A stretch of 64,000 nt of DNA from Gremmenia infestans (GCA_032629725.1 JAFEVB010000002.1:1488001-1552000); one strand, 5' to 3'; counted from the stretch's first letter, positions 45,517 to 56,396 are shown. A program made the numbers and translations. The notes: a model not told the origin generated them from the letters alone.

Positions 45517-47466
45517 ATGAGTTCCTTACCACCCACTGTAAATGGCAATGCTGGCCATAGCACAAACGGAGAGATAGAAACACCCCCCCCGGCTGTCAAT
45601 AATTTCTTACCAAACGGCCTCCCAGGCGGTACCTCAGAAACACATCAACCCACTGTCAATGGTTCCTCGTCACAGGAACTGCCAGGCGATGTCCCTACAA
45701 AATACGATGTACTCATCATTGGTACGGGGCCAGCAGGAGCCTCTTTAGCTTCCTTTCTTACTTCTCATGGAATAACTGGTCTCATGATCAGCTCTGCTGC
45801 AACCAGCGCAGATACACCCCGCGCTCATATCACCAACATTGCTGCCCTGGAAGCACTCCGAGATGTGGGCCTGGACGAGGAATGTGTGAGGCTGGGCAGT
45901 TTGGGAGACTGCATGATGCACACGAGGTGGTGTCATAGCATGGCTGGCGAGGAGTACGCTCGCATCTACTCTTGGGGGAATGATCCCCAACGAAAAGGCG
46001 ATTATGAAGCAGCCAGCCCGTGTGCACCATGTGACTTGCCCCAAACGTTGCTGGAGCCAGCACTCATTCGATACGCAACAACACATGGCTTCAAGTGCCG
46101 TTTCGATACATCCTTTGTCTCGTACCAGGATAACGGACCAGCTGGTGTGGTCACAACACTCGTGGACAACTTGTCTGGAAAAGAGTATAAGATCCAGTCA
46201 AAATATCTCTTTGGGGCCGATGGAGCGCGTTCTCGAGTTATGAAGCAGCTGGCATTGCCTCTCATTGCCAAGCCTGGTTCAGGGGTAGCAATCAATGTGC
46301 TCGTGAAAGCGGATTTGTCACATCTGATCGAGCATCGGCAAGGAAATTTGCACTGGGTTATGCAGCCCGACCGGCCACATTGTGATTTGGGATGGATGGC
46401 AATTGTTCGAATGGTAAAGCCCTGGACTGAATGGATGTTCATCTTGTTTCCTAAACCTGGAGTTGAACGGCCCGAGCCATCAAGAGAAGAATACCAAGCC
46501 CAAGTCAAGAACCTGATCGGCGACGAGTCGATTCCAGTAGAAATTGTGAATATATCTCGATGGACGATTAATGACATTGTGGCATCACAGTACTCTCAAG
46601 ACAACGTCTTCTGTCTTGGTGATGCGGTCCATCGCCATCCTCCTTTTAACGGCCTTGGTTCGAACACCTGCATTCAAGACGCTTTCAATCTCGCCTGGAA
46701 AATTGCGTACGTCCTTAAGGGTTACGCATCACCGAATCTTTTGTCAACTTACAGTGTGGAGCGGCAACCTGTTGGCCAATCCATCATCAGCCGTGCCAAT
46801 ACGTCTTTCCACGAGCATGCACGCATCTGGAAGGTGTTGGGAATGTTTCCAGAAGAGCTTTCAGACCGTGTGGCCATGCTGAACGAACTCTCAGCTGCGA
46901 CCCCTGATGGACAGAGCCGCCGGAAAGAACTCCAAGCCGCGATCAAGGGGACATCTCACGAGTTCCATGGATTGGGGATCGAGATGAATCAGTTCTACTC
47001 AGGCCCCGGAATCTATGTAGCTGATGAGCCAGTACCCTTCGCGTTGGAGGGGCGTGCCGCCGAGGATCCAGTGCTTTACTACATGCCGAGCACATACCCC
47101 GGCAAACGCCTTCCTCACGTTTGGCTCAACCAAAAAACCCCAATTACTCCCATATCGACGGTAGATCTCGCCGGGAAGGGAAAGTTCACTCTCCTTACGG
47201 GTATTGGCGGCGAGGCTTGGAAATCGGCAGCGGCTGTAGTTGAGAAGGAGTTAAACATTGAGATAAACGCTTACTCCATTGGTTTCGGACAAGACTGGGT
47301 AGATGTGTATTCGGATTGGGACAGCGTAAGGGGGGTGAACGAGTCAGGTGTCCTTCTGGTGAGACCCGACCGTTATGTGGCCTGGAGATGTAACGATGTC
47401 TTAAACGGTGAAACGGCATGCGCAGATAAGTTGGCACAAGTGATGAAGAGTATTCTGAGGAATTAG
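45517..47466 (+). CDS. FAD-dependent aromatic monooxygenase (phenol 2-monooxygenase / dichlorophenol hydroxylase type)
   Basis: Single exon, 649 residues. Group A flavoprotein hydroxylase, NAD(P)H- and O2-dependent, adding OH ortho to a phenolic OH. Seen: a 60-residue Asn/Gly/Pro-rich leader, then DVLIIGTGPAGASLA (GxGxxG, 69-74), RAHITNIAALEALRDVGL, FGADGARSRVM (DG motif near 235) and CLGDAVHRHPPFNGLGSNT (GD motif near 368) with CIQDAFNLAWKIAYVLKG. A thioredoxin-like C-terminal domain (FTLLTGIGGEAWKSAA, VLLVRPDRYVAWR) is present, as in phenol hydroxylases. The product would be the catechol or triol for the dioxygenase encoded divergently next door. Lack of introns contrasts with its neighbours. 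Confidence 0.93.
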   Translation: MSSLPPTVNGNAGHSTNGEIETPPPAVNNFLPNGLPGGTSETHQPTVNGSSSQELPGDVPTKYDVLIIGTGPAGASLASFLTSHGITGLMISSAATSADTPRAHITNIAALEALRDVGLDEECVRLGSLGDCMMHTRWCHSMAGEEYARIYSWGNDPQRKGDYEAASPCAPCDLPQTLLEPALIRYATTHGFKCRFDTSFVSYQDNGPAGVVTTLVDNLSGKEYKIQSKYLFGADGARSRVMKQLALPLIAKPGSGVAINVLVKADLSHLIEHRQGNLHWVMQPDRPHCDLGWMAIVRMVKPWTEWMFILFPKPGVERPEPSREEYQAQVKNLIGDESIPVEIVNISRWTINDIVASQYSQDNVFCLGDAVHRHPPFNGLGSNTCIQDAFNLAWKIAYVLKGYASPNLLSTYSVERQPVGQSIISRANTSFHEHARIWKVLGMFPEELSDRVAMLNELSAATPDGQSRRKELQAAIKGTSHEFHGLGIEMNQFYSGPGIYVADEPVPFALEGRAAEDPVLYYMPSTYPGKRLPHVWLNQKTPITPISTVDLAGKGKFTLLTGIGGEAWKSAAAVVEKELNIEINAYSIGFGQDWVDVYSDWDSVRGVNESGVLLVRPDRYVAWRCNDVLNGETACADKLAQVMKSILRN

Positions 47467-48172
47467 TTTTAGCTGTATAGAAGTTGTTACTATGTGTTAA
47501 ACTAGCGAAGTTTGAATATGTTTCTGGAGTTTCAATGGAGTTTCTATCAAGTTTCTATGTTTCGCTTCGAGCTATTAGAATGCTCGAACAAGACGACGTC
47601 TAAGAAGCACAGACAATAGATTACATTGCTACTACCATAAATACCCTCCCAACCACGTGCCTATATTAGAAAAATTTCGACATAGACGCTACTGGGAACT
47701 CCAATTTAGGAATCCTAGTGTGCAAACACTTGAACTTTGTGCACAGGACTCATATTTGGCGTTTCCACCTCAATGACGGAGACGGCTGGTTTTATATCTC
47801 GGCAGATCTCAAGCTATACCTATTTGTGGCGTCATATTAATTCCGATAAAACTCTCCGAGGTGGTGAATCTCGATTTGGATCTTGCCGTATAACTAAGCA
47901 TAGGCCATCTACTTTTCTAAGCAGTTACTCTGAAAAGAAAGGTAATGCCCATCTAAGGCTCGTATGTGCTACTTATCCTTTGAAGATCCAAGCTCATAGG
48001 CTGTAAGACCCGAGTTTGGCAATCGAACGCTAGAGAATGGGCATATATGTGATGGCCTTCTTAGTAGACAAGAGGGTGCGTATTATATTTCAATCGTAAT
48101 CATTCGGTAGTACAAGTTGTATTTATCCAAACAGGTGACTGGTTTTTTTTTCCATGATACTACTTGTGCTTA
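47467..48172. other. convergent spacer, FAD monooxygenase / SDR 3' ends
   Basis: 0.7 kb of AT-rich sequence between two 3' ends. An 89-codon frame at 47737..48006 looks spurious. A TTTTTTTT run at 48143. Confidence 0.5.
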
Positions 48173-49108
48173 CTACTGGGCAGCAAGACCAAACTCCGCA
48201 ATGGCCTCCATATCCTTTCCGGTTGCGTTCTTAACTATATACTGCACATGATCCAGACAGCTACTGGCGGCATAGGGCTCGTCTCCTACTCCAAACACTT
48301 TATTCCAATCTTTCAACCAGCCCTCAGTAGTCGCCGCATTGCTTCCCGGATACGTCGCGAACGTCTCCCTTGCCGCCCTTCCGGCTGAGACGGTGAACAT
48401 CTCCCCAGAAACCGGACATTCATCACTCGCGAGCAATACAACAAAGGGGCTGATCTTTGCCGGATCAAAATACGTCCTCGTGACAAGCTTTGTCCCTTCG
48501 CTCATATCACCCATTCTCGACCATCCACTTGGTAATATTCCATTGATCTTGATACCGTCTCTCTCAGAAAAGCGTCCTAGATCTCTGGTCAACGCATAGA
48601 TCGCCCCCTTCGAAGCGGCGTATGCACAGTCGCCCCCAGCACCAAATCCGTATATTGAATTGGAAGAGACATTGATGACACGTCCATGGCCCTGTTTTCG
48701 CATAATCGCGTAGGCGGCGCTGGTCATGAGTGTCGTGCCCAGGACACCGATTTCAAGAACCCGCATAAATGCCTCACCGTCTACATCGTCGTGCGAGGAG
48801 GGCTTTCCCGCGATACCAGCGTTGTTGACTAGTATATCGACCGTGCCATAGGTTTTGACTGCATCTGCAATGATTTCTTTGGCATCTTTCGAGACATCGT
48901 GACTATCCGCAACGGCGGTGCCTCCAGCTGTTGTAATTTCATCGACAACGGCTTGAGCCCGTTGCGAGGTACCAGGACGACCATCCAGGGTTCCACCATA
49001 GTCATTCACGACGACCTTTGCGCCAGCGGCTGCCAATGAAATGGCGTATTCTCGTCCCAGACCCCCACCGGCTCCGGTCACTATTGCCACTCGACCTTTG
49101 ACTGACAT
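48173..49108 (-). CDS. short-chain dehydrogenase/reductase (multifunctional beta-oxidation / HSD17B4-like branch)
   Basis: Single exon, 311 residues. Seen: cofactor site VTGAGGGLGREYA (11-21) with NDYGG after beta-2, NNAG (95-98), catalytic Ser in VSSNS (148-150) and YAASK (163-167). The N-terminal VNDYGG pattern resembles the dehydrogenase domain of peroxisomal hydratase-dehydrogenase enzymes, but with no hydratase or carrier domain, so it acts alone. No PTS1 signal (ends GLAAQ). In this context it could oxidise a benzylic alcohol or a dihydrodiol, or act on a ring-cleavage product. Divergent to the first P450. Confidence 0.92.
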   Translation of the reverse strand: MSVKGRVAIVTGAGGGLGREYAISLAAAGAKVVVNDYGGTLDGRPGTSQRAQAVVDEITTAGGTAVADSHDVSKDAKEIIADAVKTYGTVDILVNNAGIAGKPSSHDDVDGEAFMRVLEIGVLGTTLMTSAAYAIMRKQGHGRVINVSSNSIYGFGAGGDCAYAASKGAIYALTRDLGRFSERDGIKINGILPSGWSRMGDMSEGTKLVTRTYFDPAKISPFVVLLASDECPVSGEMFTVSAGRAARETFATYPGSNAATTEGWLKDWNKVFGVGDEPYAASSCLDHVQYIVKNATGKDMEAIAEFGLAAQ

Positions 49109-50236
49109 GGTGAGAGATGATTCTGGGATTGTGACTGTGCTACTAGTGATTTTGAAGTTGGTGATCGTCTAGTGTATGTATCTTAAAGTTTCAAGGACGA
49201 GGCTATATCTATACGATAGTGAGATGAATTGTGAGCGGGGGTGGCAAGATTGTTATTATCTCTCACGCACCGTATACGCTTTGTCTTTTTTTTCGCGTCA
49301 AGGTGACCGAGGTCAATTCTATCAAGGGTTAGAGAAAGTGCCCATCACCAGAAATTCTACCAAAAGAAAAGTCACTCACGTTTCGAGATACGGATCAGTT
49401 TCGGTGTTGGAAGCCGTTTTACTCTTCACCTATATTCGGCACGGAGCGAAACTTATCCATGGCCCGGGTGCCGTGGGCTTGGTACTATACGTAAATAGAT
49501 GCAGGGGGCAGCGAAATCTGTGCGATGATGCAGCGCTATTTTCCGGCACTGCATTCAACTTCTTATTCAACTTCCTTATTTGGCTTCCGTTCTTGATCCA
49601 TTTGACGATCTCATGTATCTTTTGCAAAGTAGCGTTCCCAGATACAATGTTTCTGGGTTTCGCTAGCGCTGATCTGCACATGTCTGGCGCCACTTATTTA
49701 GAGCGTAAATAGCTATTAAGCCAGATCCGCATATAAAATGGGTTTGAAACTTATAGAAGGCGATTTTGATGAACTTTCAATGGTGGCCTTAAGTGATGTT
49801 GGATATTTGAAGCCCTGTGCATGTCAAGATCTTATGATTCGCTAGCAAATGTGTATCAATAAGCTAAATAGAAGTATAATAGGACTAGTGCTCTCTACAG
49901 ACGAGATATACTGCAAAGGCGGGGCGTATTTCGTTGCAGAAATGTTGCGCAGCCACCGTAATGGTTTCGATTCCACATGTAAATAACAACCCTCCTTGTC
50001 TATCTCTCTTAAGTCTATTGCTTTGGTTTCCGAAGTGAGTCCGGAAATCCTTTGGCTAACACCGTAACAACTAGTGACCCCCACACCCCGCTCCCCACAT
50101 TCCAATAGTATTTGGAACGTGCACCCTGGTAGTGGTTGATAAAGAGTTCCGTGACCCAGCATACCTCTCCAGCTTATTTCACACCAGAATTGGCTTTGTG
50201 GTTTGGCTACCTTTCAACAGCAATCATCTTCCAAAT
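49109..50236. promoter_or_regulatory. divergent intergenic region, SDR / P450-1 promoters
   Basis: 1.1 kb that must hold both promoters. A 178-codon plus-strand frame (49176..49712) has no family resemblance and atypical composition, so it is not called. Confidence 0.45.
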
Positions 50237-52149
50237 ATGTCTATTCCAATTCCGTTCTACGTTCCGTACATAGTCGTGTCGCTTATAGCGATTTCTATTT
50301 ACCGCGTACTACGGATTGGTCGGCGTGATTCTCGCATGCCACCAGGCCCACCAACGGTTCCATTTTTCGGCAACGCGCTCCAGATTCCAACAACTGGTTT
50401 GGGCAAAAAGTAAGAGAAAGGAAAGCAAGAAGTGTAGTATCCTAATCTAATTTTTGAAATTTAGATTCCATGCCTGGTCCAAGGAGTATGGCTCGGTCTT
50501 CTCACTCAAGGTTGGCGGGTCCAACATCATTGTTCTGTGCGATCGCAAGTCCGTTCACGACTTGCTTGATAAGAAGGGCAGCATCTACTCCGACAGACCT
50601 GCCCAATATGTGGCCAATTATATTACTCATGGAGACCACCTAACGCTCGAAAACCAAACTCCGTCTTGGAGAGAGAAACGATCGATTGTTACCCGCAACC
50701 TCAACCCAAAAATGCTTGACGAAAAGCACTGGCGTGTTCAAGAAGCCGAGTAAGGAAATCCGTTACCCTTTTGTAGTTGAAGTTTTGAGCTGACGTGGGA
50801 GTACCTGTAAAGAGCGGTGTTTTTCATGAACAATCTTTTGAAACGGCCAGATGAGATATTCGAGCTAGCCAAACTTTACACAGCTTCAGTGGCCACCACG
50901 CTGCTATACGGACAGAGGGCTACTGATATCGACTCATTCTGGTACAAGGATCTCTATGAGTTGATGGAACAGGTACAAACCTTTAGAAAATGGCCCTCGT
51001 TTTCACAACCAGTGTACTAACTCATTTATAGTGGCTTACCGCCCAAGAACCTGGAGCAAATCCTCCAGTTGATGAAATTCCCATCCTCCGATTGTTCCCT
51101 GGGCATTGGAAGAAACGGGCGGTGAAGACACGGAAGACCATGGACGATATGTGGACTAAAGCAAGGGGAATTGTTGACGCACGCAGGGCCAGAGGAGAGA
51201 AACGTGACTGTTTCATCGATTCTAAACTTGATGACTATGAGAAGAGTGGCTTTCCCATGTCTCAACACGCATTTAACAACCTCTTCGGGGAGCTACTTGA
51301 AGCTGGAGCCGACACTACTGCAAATTCTATATTGACTTTGATCCTGGCATTTGCCAAGTATCCGGAAGTGCAGCGGAGAGCCCGGGAAGAAATCGATAAA
51401 GTTTGTGGTACAGAGAGGGCTCCATTATTCTCGGACTTCAAGAATCTTCCATATATTAATGCCTGTGTCAAGGAAGGAATGAGGTGGCGGCCAACGCAAG
51501 TTCCCAACAACAACTTGGTTTTAGCGTACTGTTCTGACTTCAAATAGAGCTCCTGCGGGTCTGCCCCACTTGTCCAACAAAGGTAAGCAGAGATCCTGTA
51601 CTATCCTTAATGAGAGATATAAAGCTAAACTGTCATTAGATGACGTGTATGAGGGCATGTTAATCCCCAAAGGGAGTATGATCTTTGTTGGTATCTGGGC
51701 CATTCACCAGAACGAAAAGATTTTCCCGAATTGTGACAAGTTTGATCCTGACCGGTACCTTGGGCATCCTGGACTTGCAGCCGAGTATGCAGTAGGGTCA
51801 GATTATAATAGACGAGATAAGTTTACCTGTCCAGATGTCTCTTCTTAGGCTAACATTGATTTCACATCATTATGGATATGGAGCAGGCAGACGCATGTGT
51901 CCTGGCATGCATCTTGCGGAACGAAATATGTGGCGAATTGCTGCGAAACTGCTGTGGGCATTTGACATCTCAGAGCCTGTGGATAGTATGGGGAATGTGG
52001 TGCCCTTAGATCCTAATGGGTATAACTCCGCCATATTAGTCAGTCCGTTACCCTTTAAGGTGAGAGTGGTTCCGCGAAGTAAGGAGCATCTTGTAGCTAT
52101 AGAAAGGGAGTTGGCAGGGGCCAAGGAGTTTATGTCGCAGTGGGAATAG
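50237..52149 (+). CDS. cytochrome P450 (first of two paralogues), with GC-AG and AT-AC introns
   Basis: Seven exons: 50237..50409, 50465..50749, 50813..50972, 51032..51495, 51548..51582, 51640..51816 and 51866..52149; 525 residues. ER-anchored haem monooxygenase. Seen: N-terminal anchor PYIVVSLIAISIYRVL, proline hinge MPPGPPTVPFFGN, I-helix EAGADTTAN, K-helix ExxR in KEGMRWRP, FDPDRYL, and haem loop YGAGRRMCPG followed by MHLAERNMWR. Overall like fungal O-methylsterigmatocystin-oxidoreductase-type P450s. Two junctions are noncanonical: intron 4 uses GC-AG (51496..51547) and intron 6 uses AT-AC (51817..51865). Without them the K-helix and haem regions fall out of frame. If they are not spliced the gene is broken. 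Confidence 0.88.
51496..51547 (+). other. GC-AG intron in P450-1
   Basis: Exon end CGGCCAAC is followed by GCAAGTTCCC; the intron ends CTTCAAATAG. It joins RWRPT to APAGLPHLSNK, the expected residues after the ExxR helix. GCAAGT is the usual form of GC donors. The paralogue has no intron here. Confidence 0.75.
51817..51865 (+). other. AT-AC intron in P450-1
   Basis: Intron ATAAGTTTACC ... GCTAACATTGATTTCAC, 49 nt. It falls at exactly the position and phase of a GT-AG intron in the paralogue (56044..56109). No GT or AG nearby restores frame. ATAAGT with a terminal AC is the U2-type AT-AC class. Confidence 0.72.
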
Positions 52150-52679
52150 AGATGTTATAATTTTGCACCACTTTAAACGCGTTCCCTTCAGGGCTTTACA
52201 ATATAGTAAGAATATCTACAGCGCAGCAAATCAATAAATTACGCGTTGAATGTAATAAAAGCGAGATAGGAAGCACCTGTATTGTTATAGACTGTACGTT
52301 ATACGCAGAAAAGCATTCAAGTACAAGTACAATTACAGAATCCTCAAATTAATAGTGTCTGTACTGTTTTAAATATGGTCCCAAGGTCCTTCAAGAAAGA
52401 ACAGCGGGTGTTATTGAGCCCATTGCTGCATTTATAGATCGTAAAGCTGAAGCTGTAGCAGCAACCGAACAAGTTGCAAGAAATTTGATATCTTAGAATG
52501 CAAGATAATTGAAGCCTCTTATGCGTTTTAAAAGAATCATCCCGCGTTTGAGAACTTAAGAGACGATTAATTTATTCCATGATCTTTGCTGCACACCTTC
52601 ACATGCATGCGTATTAAGAATGTATCAAACATATAACACCGAATAATGCAATTGTTATTGAGATTACTTTGTCAAATCA
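52150..52679. other. convergent spacer, P450-1 / SDR-2 3' ends
   Basis: 530 bases, AT-rich, no frame or repeat recognised. Confidence 0.5.
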
Positions 52680-53577
52680 TCATAATGGTATGCCTACGGT
52701 GAAGCCTCCATCAACCGCAATATTCTGTCCAGTCACCCACTGTGCTTCATCTGTGAGCAGGAAGACCACAACATTCGCAATGTCGTTTGGCTCTCCAAGC
52801 CTCGGCCACGGAGTTCCCTTTTTCATTTCTGCGATAATTAGAGGATCGTTGAAGTTCGTACTTGACATTGCTGTCCGGACGACTCCAGGACAAACAGCAT
52901 TCACATTGATAGCGTCCTTAGCATGATCCAATGCAACATTTTTGGTAAGCATAGACACAGCTGCCTTGCTTGCTGCATACGTTGCTTCTCGTCGGATGGC
53001 GACGATTCCCGCACTCGAGGAGATGTTTACGATGCGACCTCGACATCCAGATTTGGGATCCACTGGTTGACGAAGAAACTGCTTGATGGCTTGGCGCATG
53101 GATGTGGCACATCCTTTTCCGTTTATTCCCATCATAGCGTCCCACATCTCATCGGTCTCTTCGACGAAGTCACGGAGCGGTAACCATAGCCCCGCATTAT
53201 TTACGAGGATATCCAATTTGCCGAATTCCTAAGCACGGGTTAAATCATACTCCCATGTTTTGAGGGTCTTTGATGCTAACCTTGACCGCGAAGTCAATCA
53301 AAGACCAGATTTCTTCCGTCTTTCCCATATCACACTTTTGGAAGGCTGATTTCCCCCCATTATTGGCGATGACGGTGTGTGTTGGTATGGCCCGGTCATG
53401 CTCGAAGCCATGCTGTGCCGCTTCGGCCTTCAAGTCTGAACAAACAACGTGTGCGCCTTCTCGCCCAATTGCGAGTGCGATGGCTCGACCCATGCCGGAT
53501 GACGATCCGGTTACCACTGCAACTCGCCCATGGAGTCGACCGGATCCATCTAACTTGTACGGGGGGTCCTGCGACAT
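52680..53577 (-). CDS. short-chain dehydrogenase/reductase (classical, second copy)
   Basis: Exons (minus): 53577..53281 and 53228..52680; 281 residues. Seen: VVTGSSSGMGRAIA (22-35) cofactor site, CSDLKAE after beta-2, LDILVNNAG across the start of exon 2, catalytic Ser in VNISSSAG, TYAASKAAV, and the C-terminal CPGVVRT and TGQNIAVDGG typical of classical SDRs such as 3-oxoacyl reductases. Not closely similar to the SDR at 48-49 kb, so not a recent duplicate. It lies between the two P450 genes and is transcribed divergently from P450-2. A likely role is oxidation of an alcohol made by a P450, but the substrate is unknown. Confidence 0.92.
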
Positions 53578-54433
53578 GGTTGTTGTGGGAATTATGAAAA
53601 GGGTTACTAGATTAAAATGAGAAGTTGAGATTACTAGATTTCTTGTTCTTGAGCAGCGCAAGCGTTAGGATACGTTTAATAGATGGGCAAATAATATAAA
53701 ACCAAAATGACATCAATTACCAATAACATAGTTCAGGGGTTCCGAGGGGTAAAATACGCTACTGTGACGGTGCATATTCGGTATGTCTATACCAATATAC
53801 CATACACCGCCCCCGGGAATTATATCGGTTCAAATTATCTCTCATAAACATGTGATAATTAAGTGGTACACTGGTATTTGGTAAATCGGCACGATCTTTC
53901 GCGACTTTAAAGCAATATAATATACGGATAGATAAATAAATGGGTTATAGTGAGCATTAGCCCTTTACGTAACCATTTACAATCAACTTTGTAATTATAG
54001 ATATGTAATGAATTTGCTACTATAAACGCTTAGCAAGACAACCATAATCTGTTTGTATTCTAAATATTGCGTAGGAAAGTGAAATTATAATTCCCTATGT
54101 TGATAATGTATAATGTAATGTAGGGTGGAGAAAGTGCTATCACGTTAAGTCAGTCCGGAGACATTCCGGGGCCGCGGGGGCGGGGTTGGGGCGGGGTTGT
54201 GGGGATGGGATTAAGTGGGACGGGGACGGGACATGAACAATACACCTGACCTAACTAGATAGATAGTGCCGTTATTTCAAATCCAATCCATTCTAGGGGT
54301 GTGGTCTGAGGCACGGTCCTGATTACCTTTCGATGCAAACTTCGGTCAACTGTATAAATAAAAAATCAACTTCCTCTGGACTCTTATACTAGTATCTACC
54401 AGATTTCTAGTACTCAACAGAAGAGCTCCAAGT
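53578..54433. promoter_or_regulatory. divergent promoter, SDR-2 / P450-2, with a G-rich tract
   Basis: 0.86 kb. Mostly AT-rich except for an abrupt G-rich tract at 54167..54230 made of repeated GGGG runs (for example GGGGCGGGGTTG), 200-270 bases upstream of the P450-2 start. No coding frame. Confidence 0.6.
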
Positions 54434-56396
54434 ATGGCAATCTCAATCTATGGGTTCGGCATCGCCGCCGCTGTAATCTTAGTCGGTATTTACCGACTGT
54501 TGCAGGTTGGGAAACGCGACAAACGGATGCCACCTGGACCGCCAACACTGCCTATTCTTGGGAATATCCATCAGATCCCAACTACAGGTCTTTTCAAACA
54601 GTACGTTATCTAAGTCATCCCAAAAACCCCTCCTATAAACCGAATATGATGCAGGTATACTAAATTCCATGCTCAGGTTCCGAGAATGGTCAAAAGAATA
54701 CGGCTCTGTTTTCAGTCTCAAGCTTGGATCAGCAAATATCGTAGTTCTTTGTGATCGGAAAGCAATCCACAAGCTTCTCGTGGAGAAAGGGGCAAATTTC
54801 TCGGATCGACCAGAAAGCTACGTTGGTCATCTTTTGACTCAGGGTGACCATGTTGCCTTGCAGCAAATGGATACGACCTGGAGAGAAAAGCGGAAAGTCA
54901 TTTCGCATACCTTCTCGCCCAAGCAACTGGACGAGAACCACTACAAGGTGCAAGAGGCTGAGTGCGTGACATTTTACTTTACCCCCTTCTTTCTTGCTGG
55001 AAAATGAGTCTTGGACCAAACTAGTCCGTAAGCAGAGTTCTTCTTACTAATAGCTTTCTATGTAGGTCTACTGTTCTCATGGCAAACTTGCTGGAGACGC
55101 CAGAAGATTTCTATGACCAGATTAAACGGTACACTGCTTCCGTAGCTGCCTCGATCACATATGGTCAACGTGGAGCTACTCCGGACAATTTCTGGGCAAA
55201 GGTAAGCTATTCCATTGAAAGACAAACAATCGTCGTTTCCATTTGCTAACACTTTCGGATAAGGGAGTTTACGATGTTATGGGAAGGGTAAGTTTCTCCA
55301 ATCCTATCAAATTAATGCGCAGAGGTTGTGAACTCTATAACTCATACTGTTATAATAGTGGACCGAGGCAATGGAACCAGGTGCAAATCCTCCTGTCGAT
55401 GAATTTCCGTTCTTGAAGTTGATACCAGCTTCCATGGCCGCCTGGAAACGCCGCGGAATCTCAGCCGGTAAGGTTATGGATGGGGTTTGGGGAAACGCCC
55501 GACAGATCATTAACGATCGACGAGCTAGTGGAGAGAGACGCAACTGTATTATCGACAACCTGCTTGACGAATACGAGAAGAAAGGGTCGCCTTTCACTGA
55601 TCATAGTTTTAACAACCTCATGGGCGAAGTGGTTGAAGGTGGTGCCGATACTACCGCAGCTCAACTCCTGACCCTCGTTCTAGCGTTTGGGGCAAATCCA
55701 CGGGTCCAGGAACGGGCACGTCAAGAAATTGACGCCTGTTGTGGCCCCGATCGAAGTCCTACCTGGTCTGATTTCGCCGCCCTGCCATACATCAACTGCA
55801 TCATCAAGGAAGGCATGAGATGGAGACCAGTCGCAGTCACAGCGCTGCCACATCGGGCGCGTGCAGATGATGAATACGACGGAATGTTCATCCCTAAAGA
55901 TACCACGGTTTTCATCGCCACCTGGGCCATCCATCATCTCGATAGCATCTATGAAGACTCTGAGCAGTTCAACCCCGATCGATATCTTGATCATCCAAAA
56001 CTCGCAAACGACTACGCTGGTACATCAGACTATTCAAAGAGAGGTAAGCAGCCGTCAAAACGTTCAAAATCTTGTTATTACACGCTAGTTTCCTAATACA
56101 TACCTGCAGACCACTACAACTATGGCGCGGGACGTCGTATCTGTCCCGGAATCCATCTAGCAGAGCGTAATATGTGGCGTATCGCCGCAAAATTACTCTG
56201 GGCTTATGAATTTTCCCCGCCAATCAATCCCGTTACAGGCAAGGAACAGCCATTGGATACCGAGGCTTACAACCCGGGCATTTTGCAAGCACCATTACCT
56301 TTCAACGTGCGAATTAAGCCCAGAAGTAAGGAGCATATTGCTACGATACTGAAGGAACGGAGCGAGGCGGATGGATTCATGGAGCAGTATCGGTAG
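54434..56396 (+). CDS. cytochrome P450 (second paralogue)
   Basis: Six exons: 54434..54600, 54677..54961, 55066..55201, 55264..55287, 55359..56043 and 56110..56396; 527 residues. Close paralogue of the P450 at 50.2 kb: same 285-nt second exon, and the same WSKEYGSVFSLK, PGANPPVDE, GADTTA and EGMRWRP stretches. Seen: anchor GFGIAAAVILVGIYRLL, hinge MPPGPPTLPILGN, I-helix EGGADTTAA, FNPDRYL and haem loop YGAGRRICPG with IHLAERNMWR. Exon 4 is a 24-nt microexon (GVYDVMGR), fused to its neighbour in the other paralogue. All introns are GT-AG. The two P450s may act on successive positions of the same aromatic substrate. Confidence 0.92.

Noticed and set aside
49176..49712. 178-codon plus-strand frame
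   Set aside because: No recognisable family, unusual composition, and it occupies the shared promoter of two catabolic genes.
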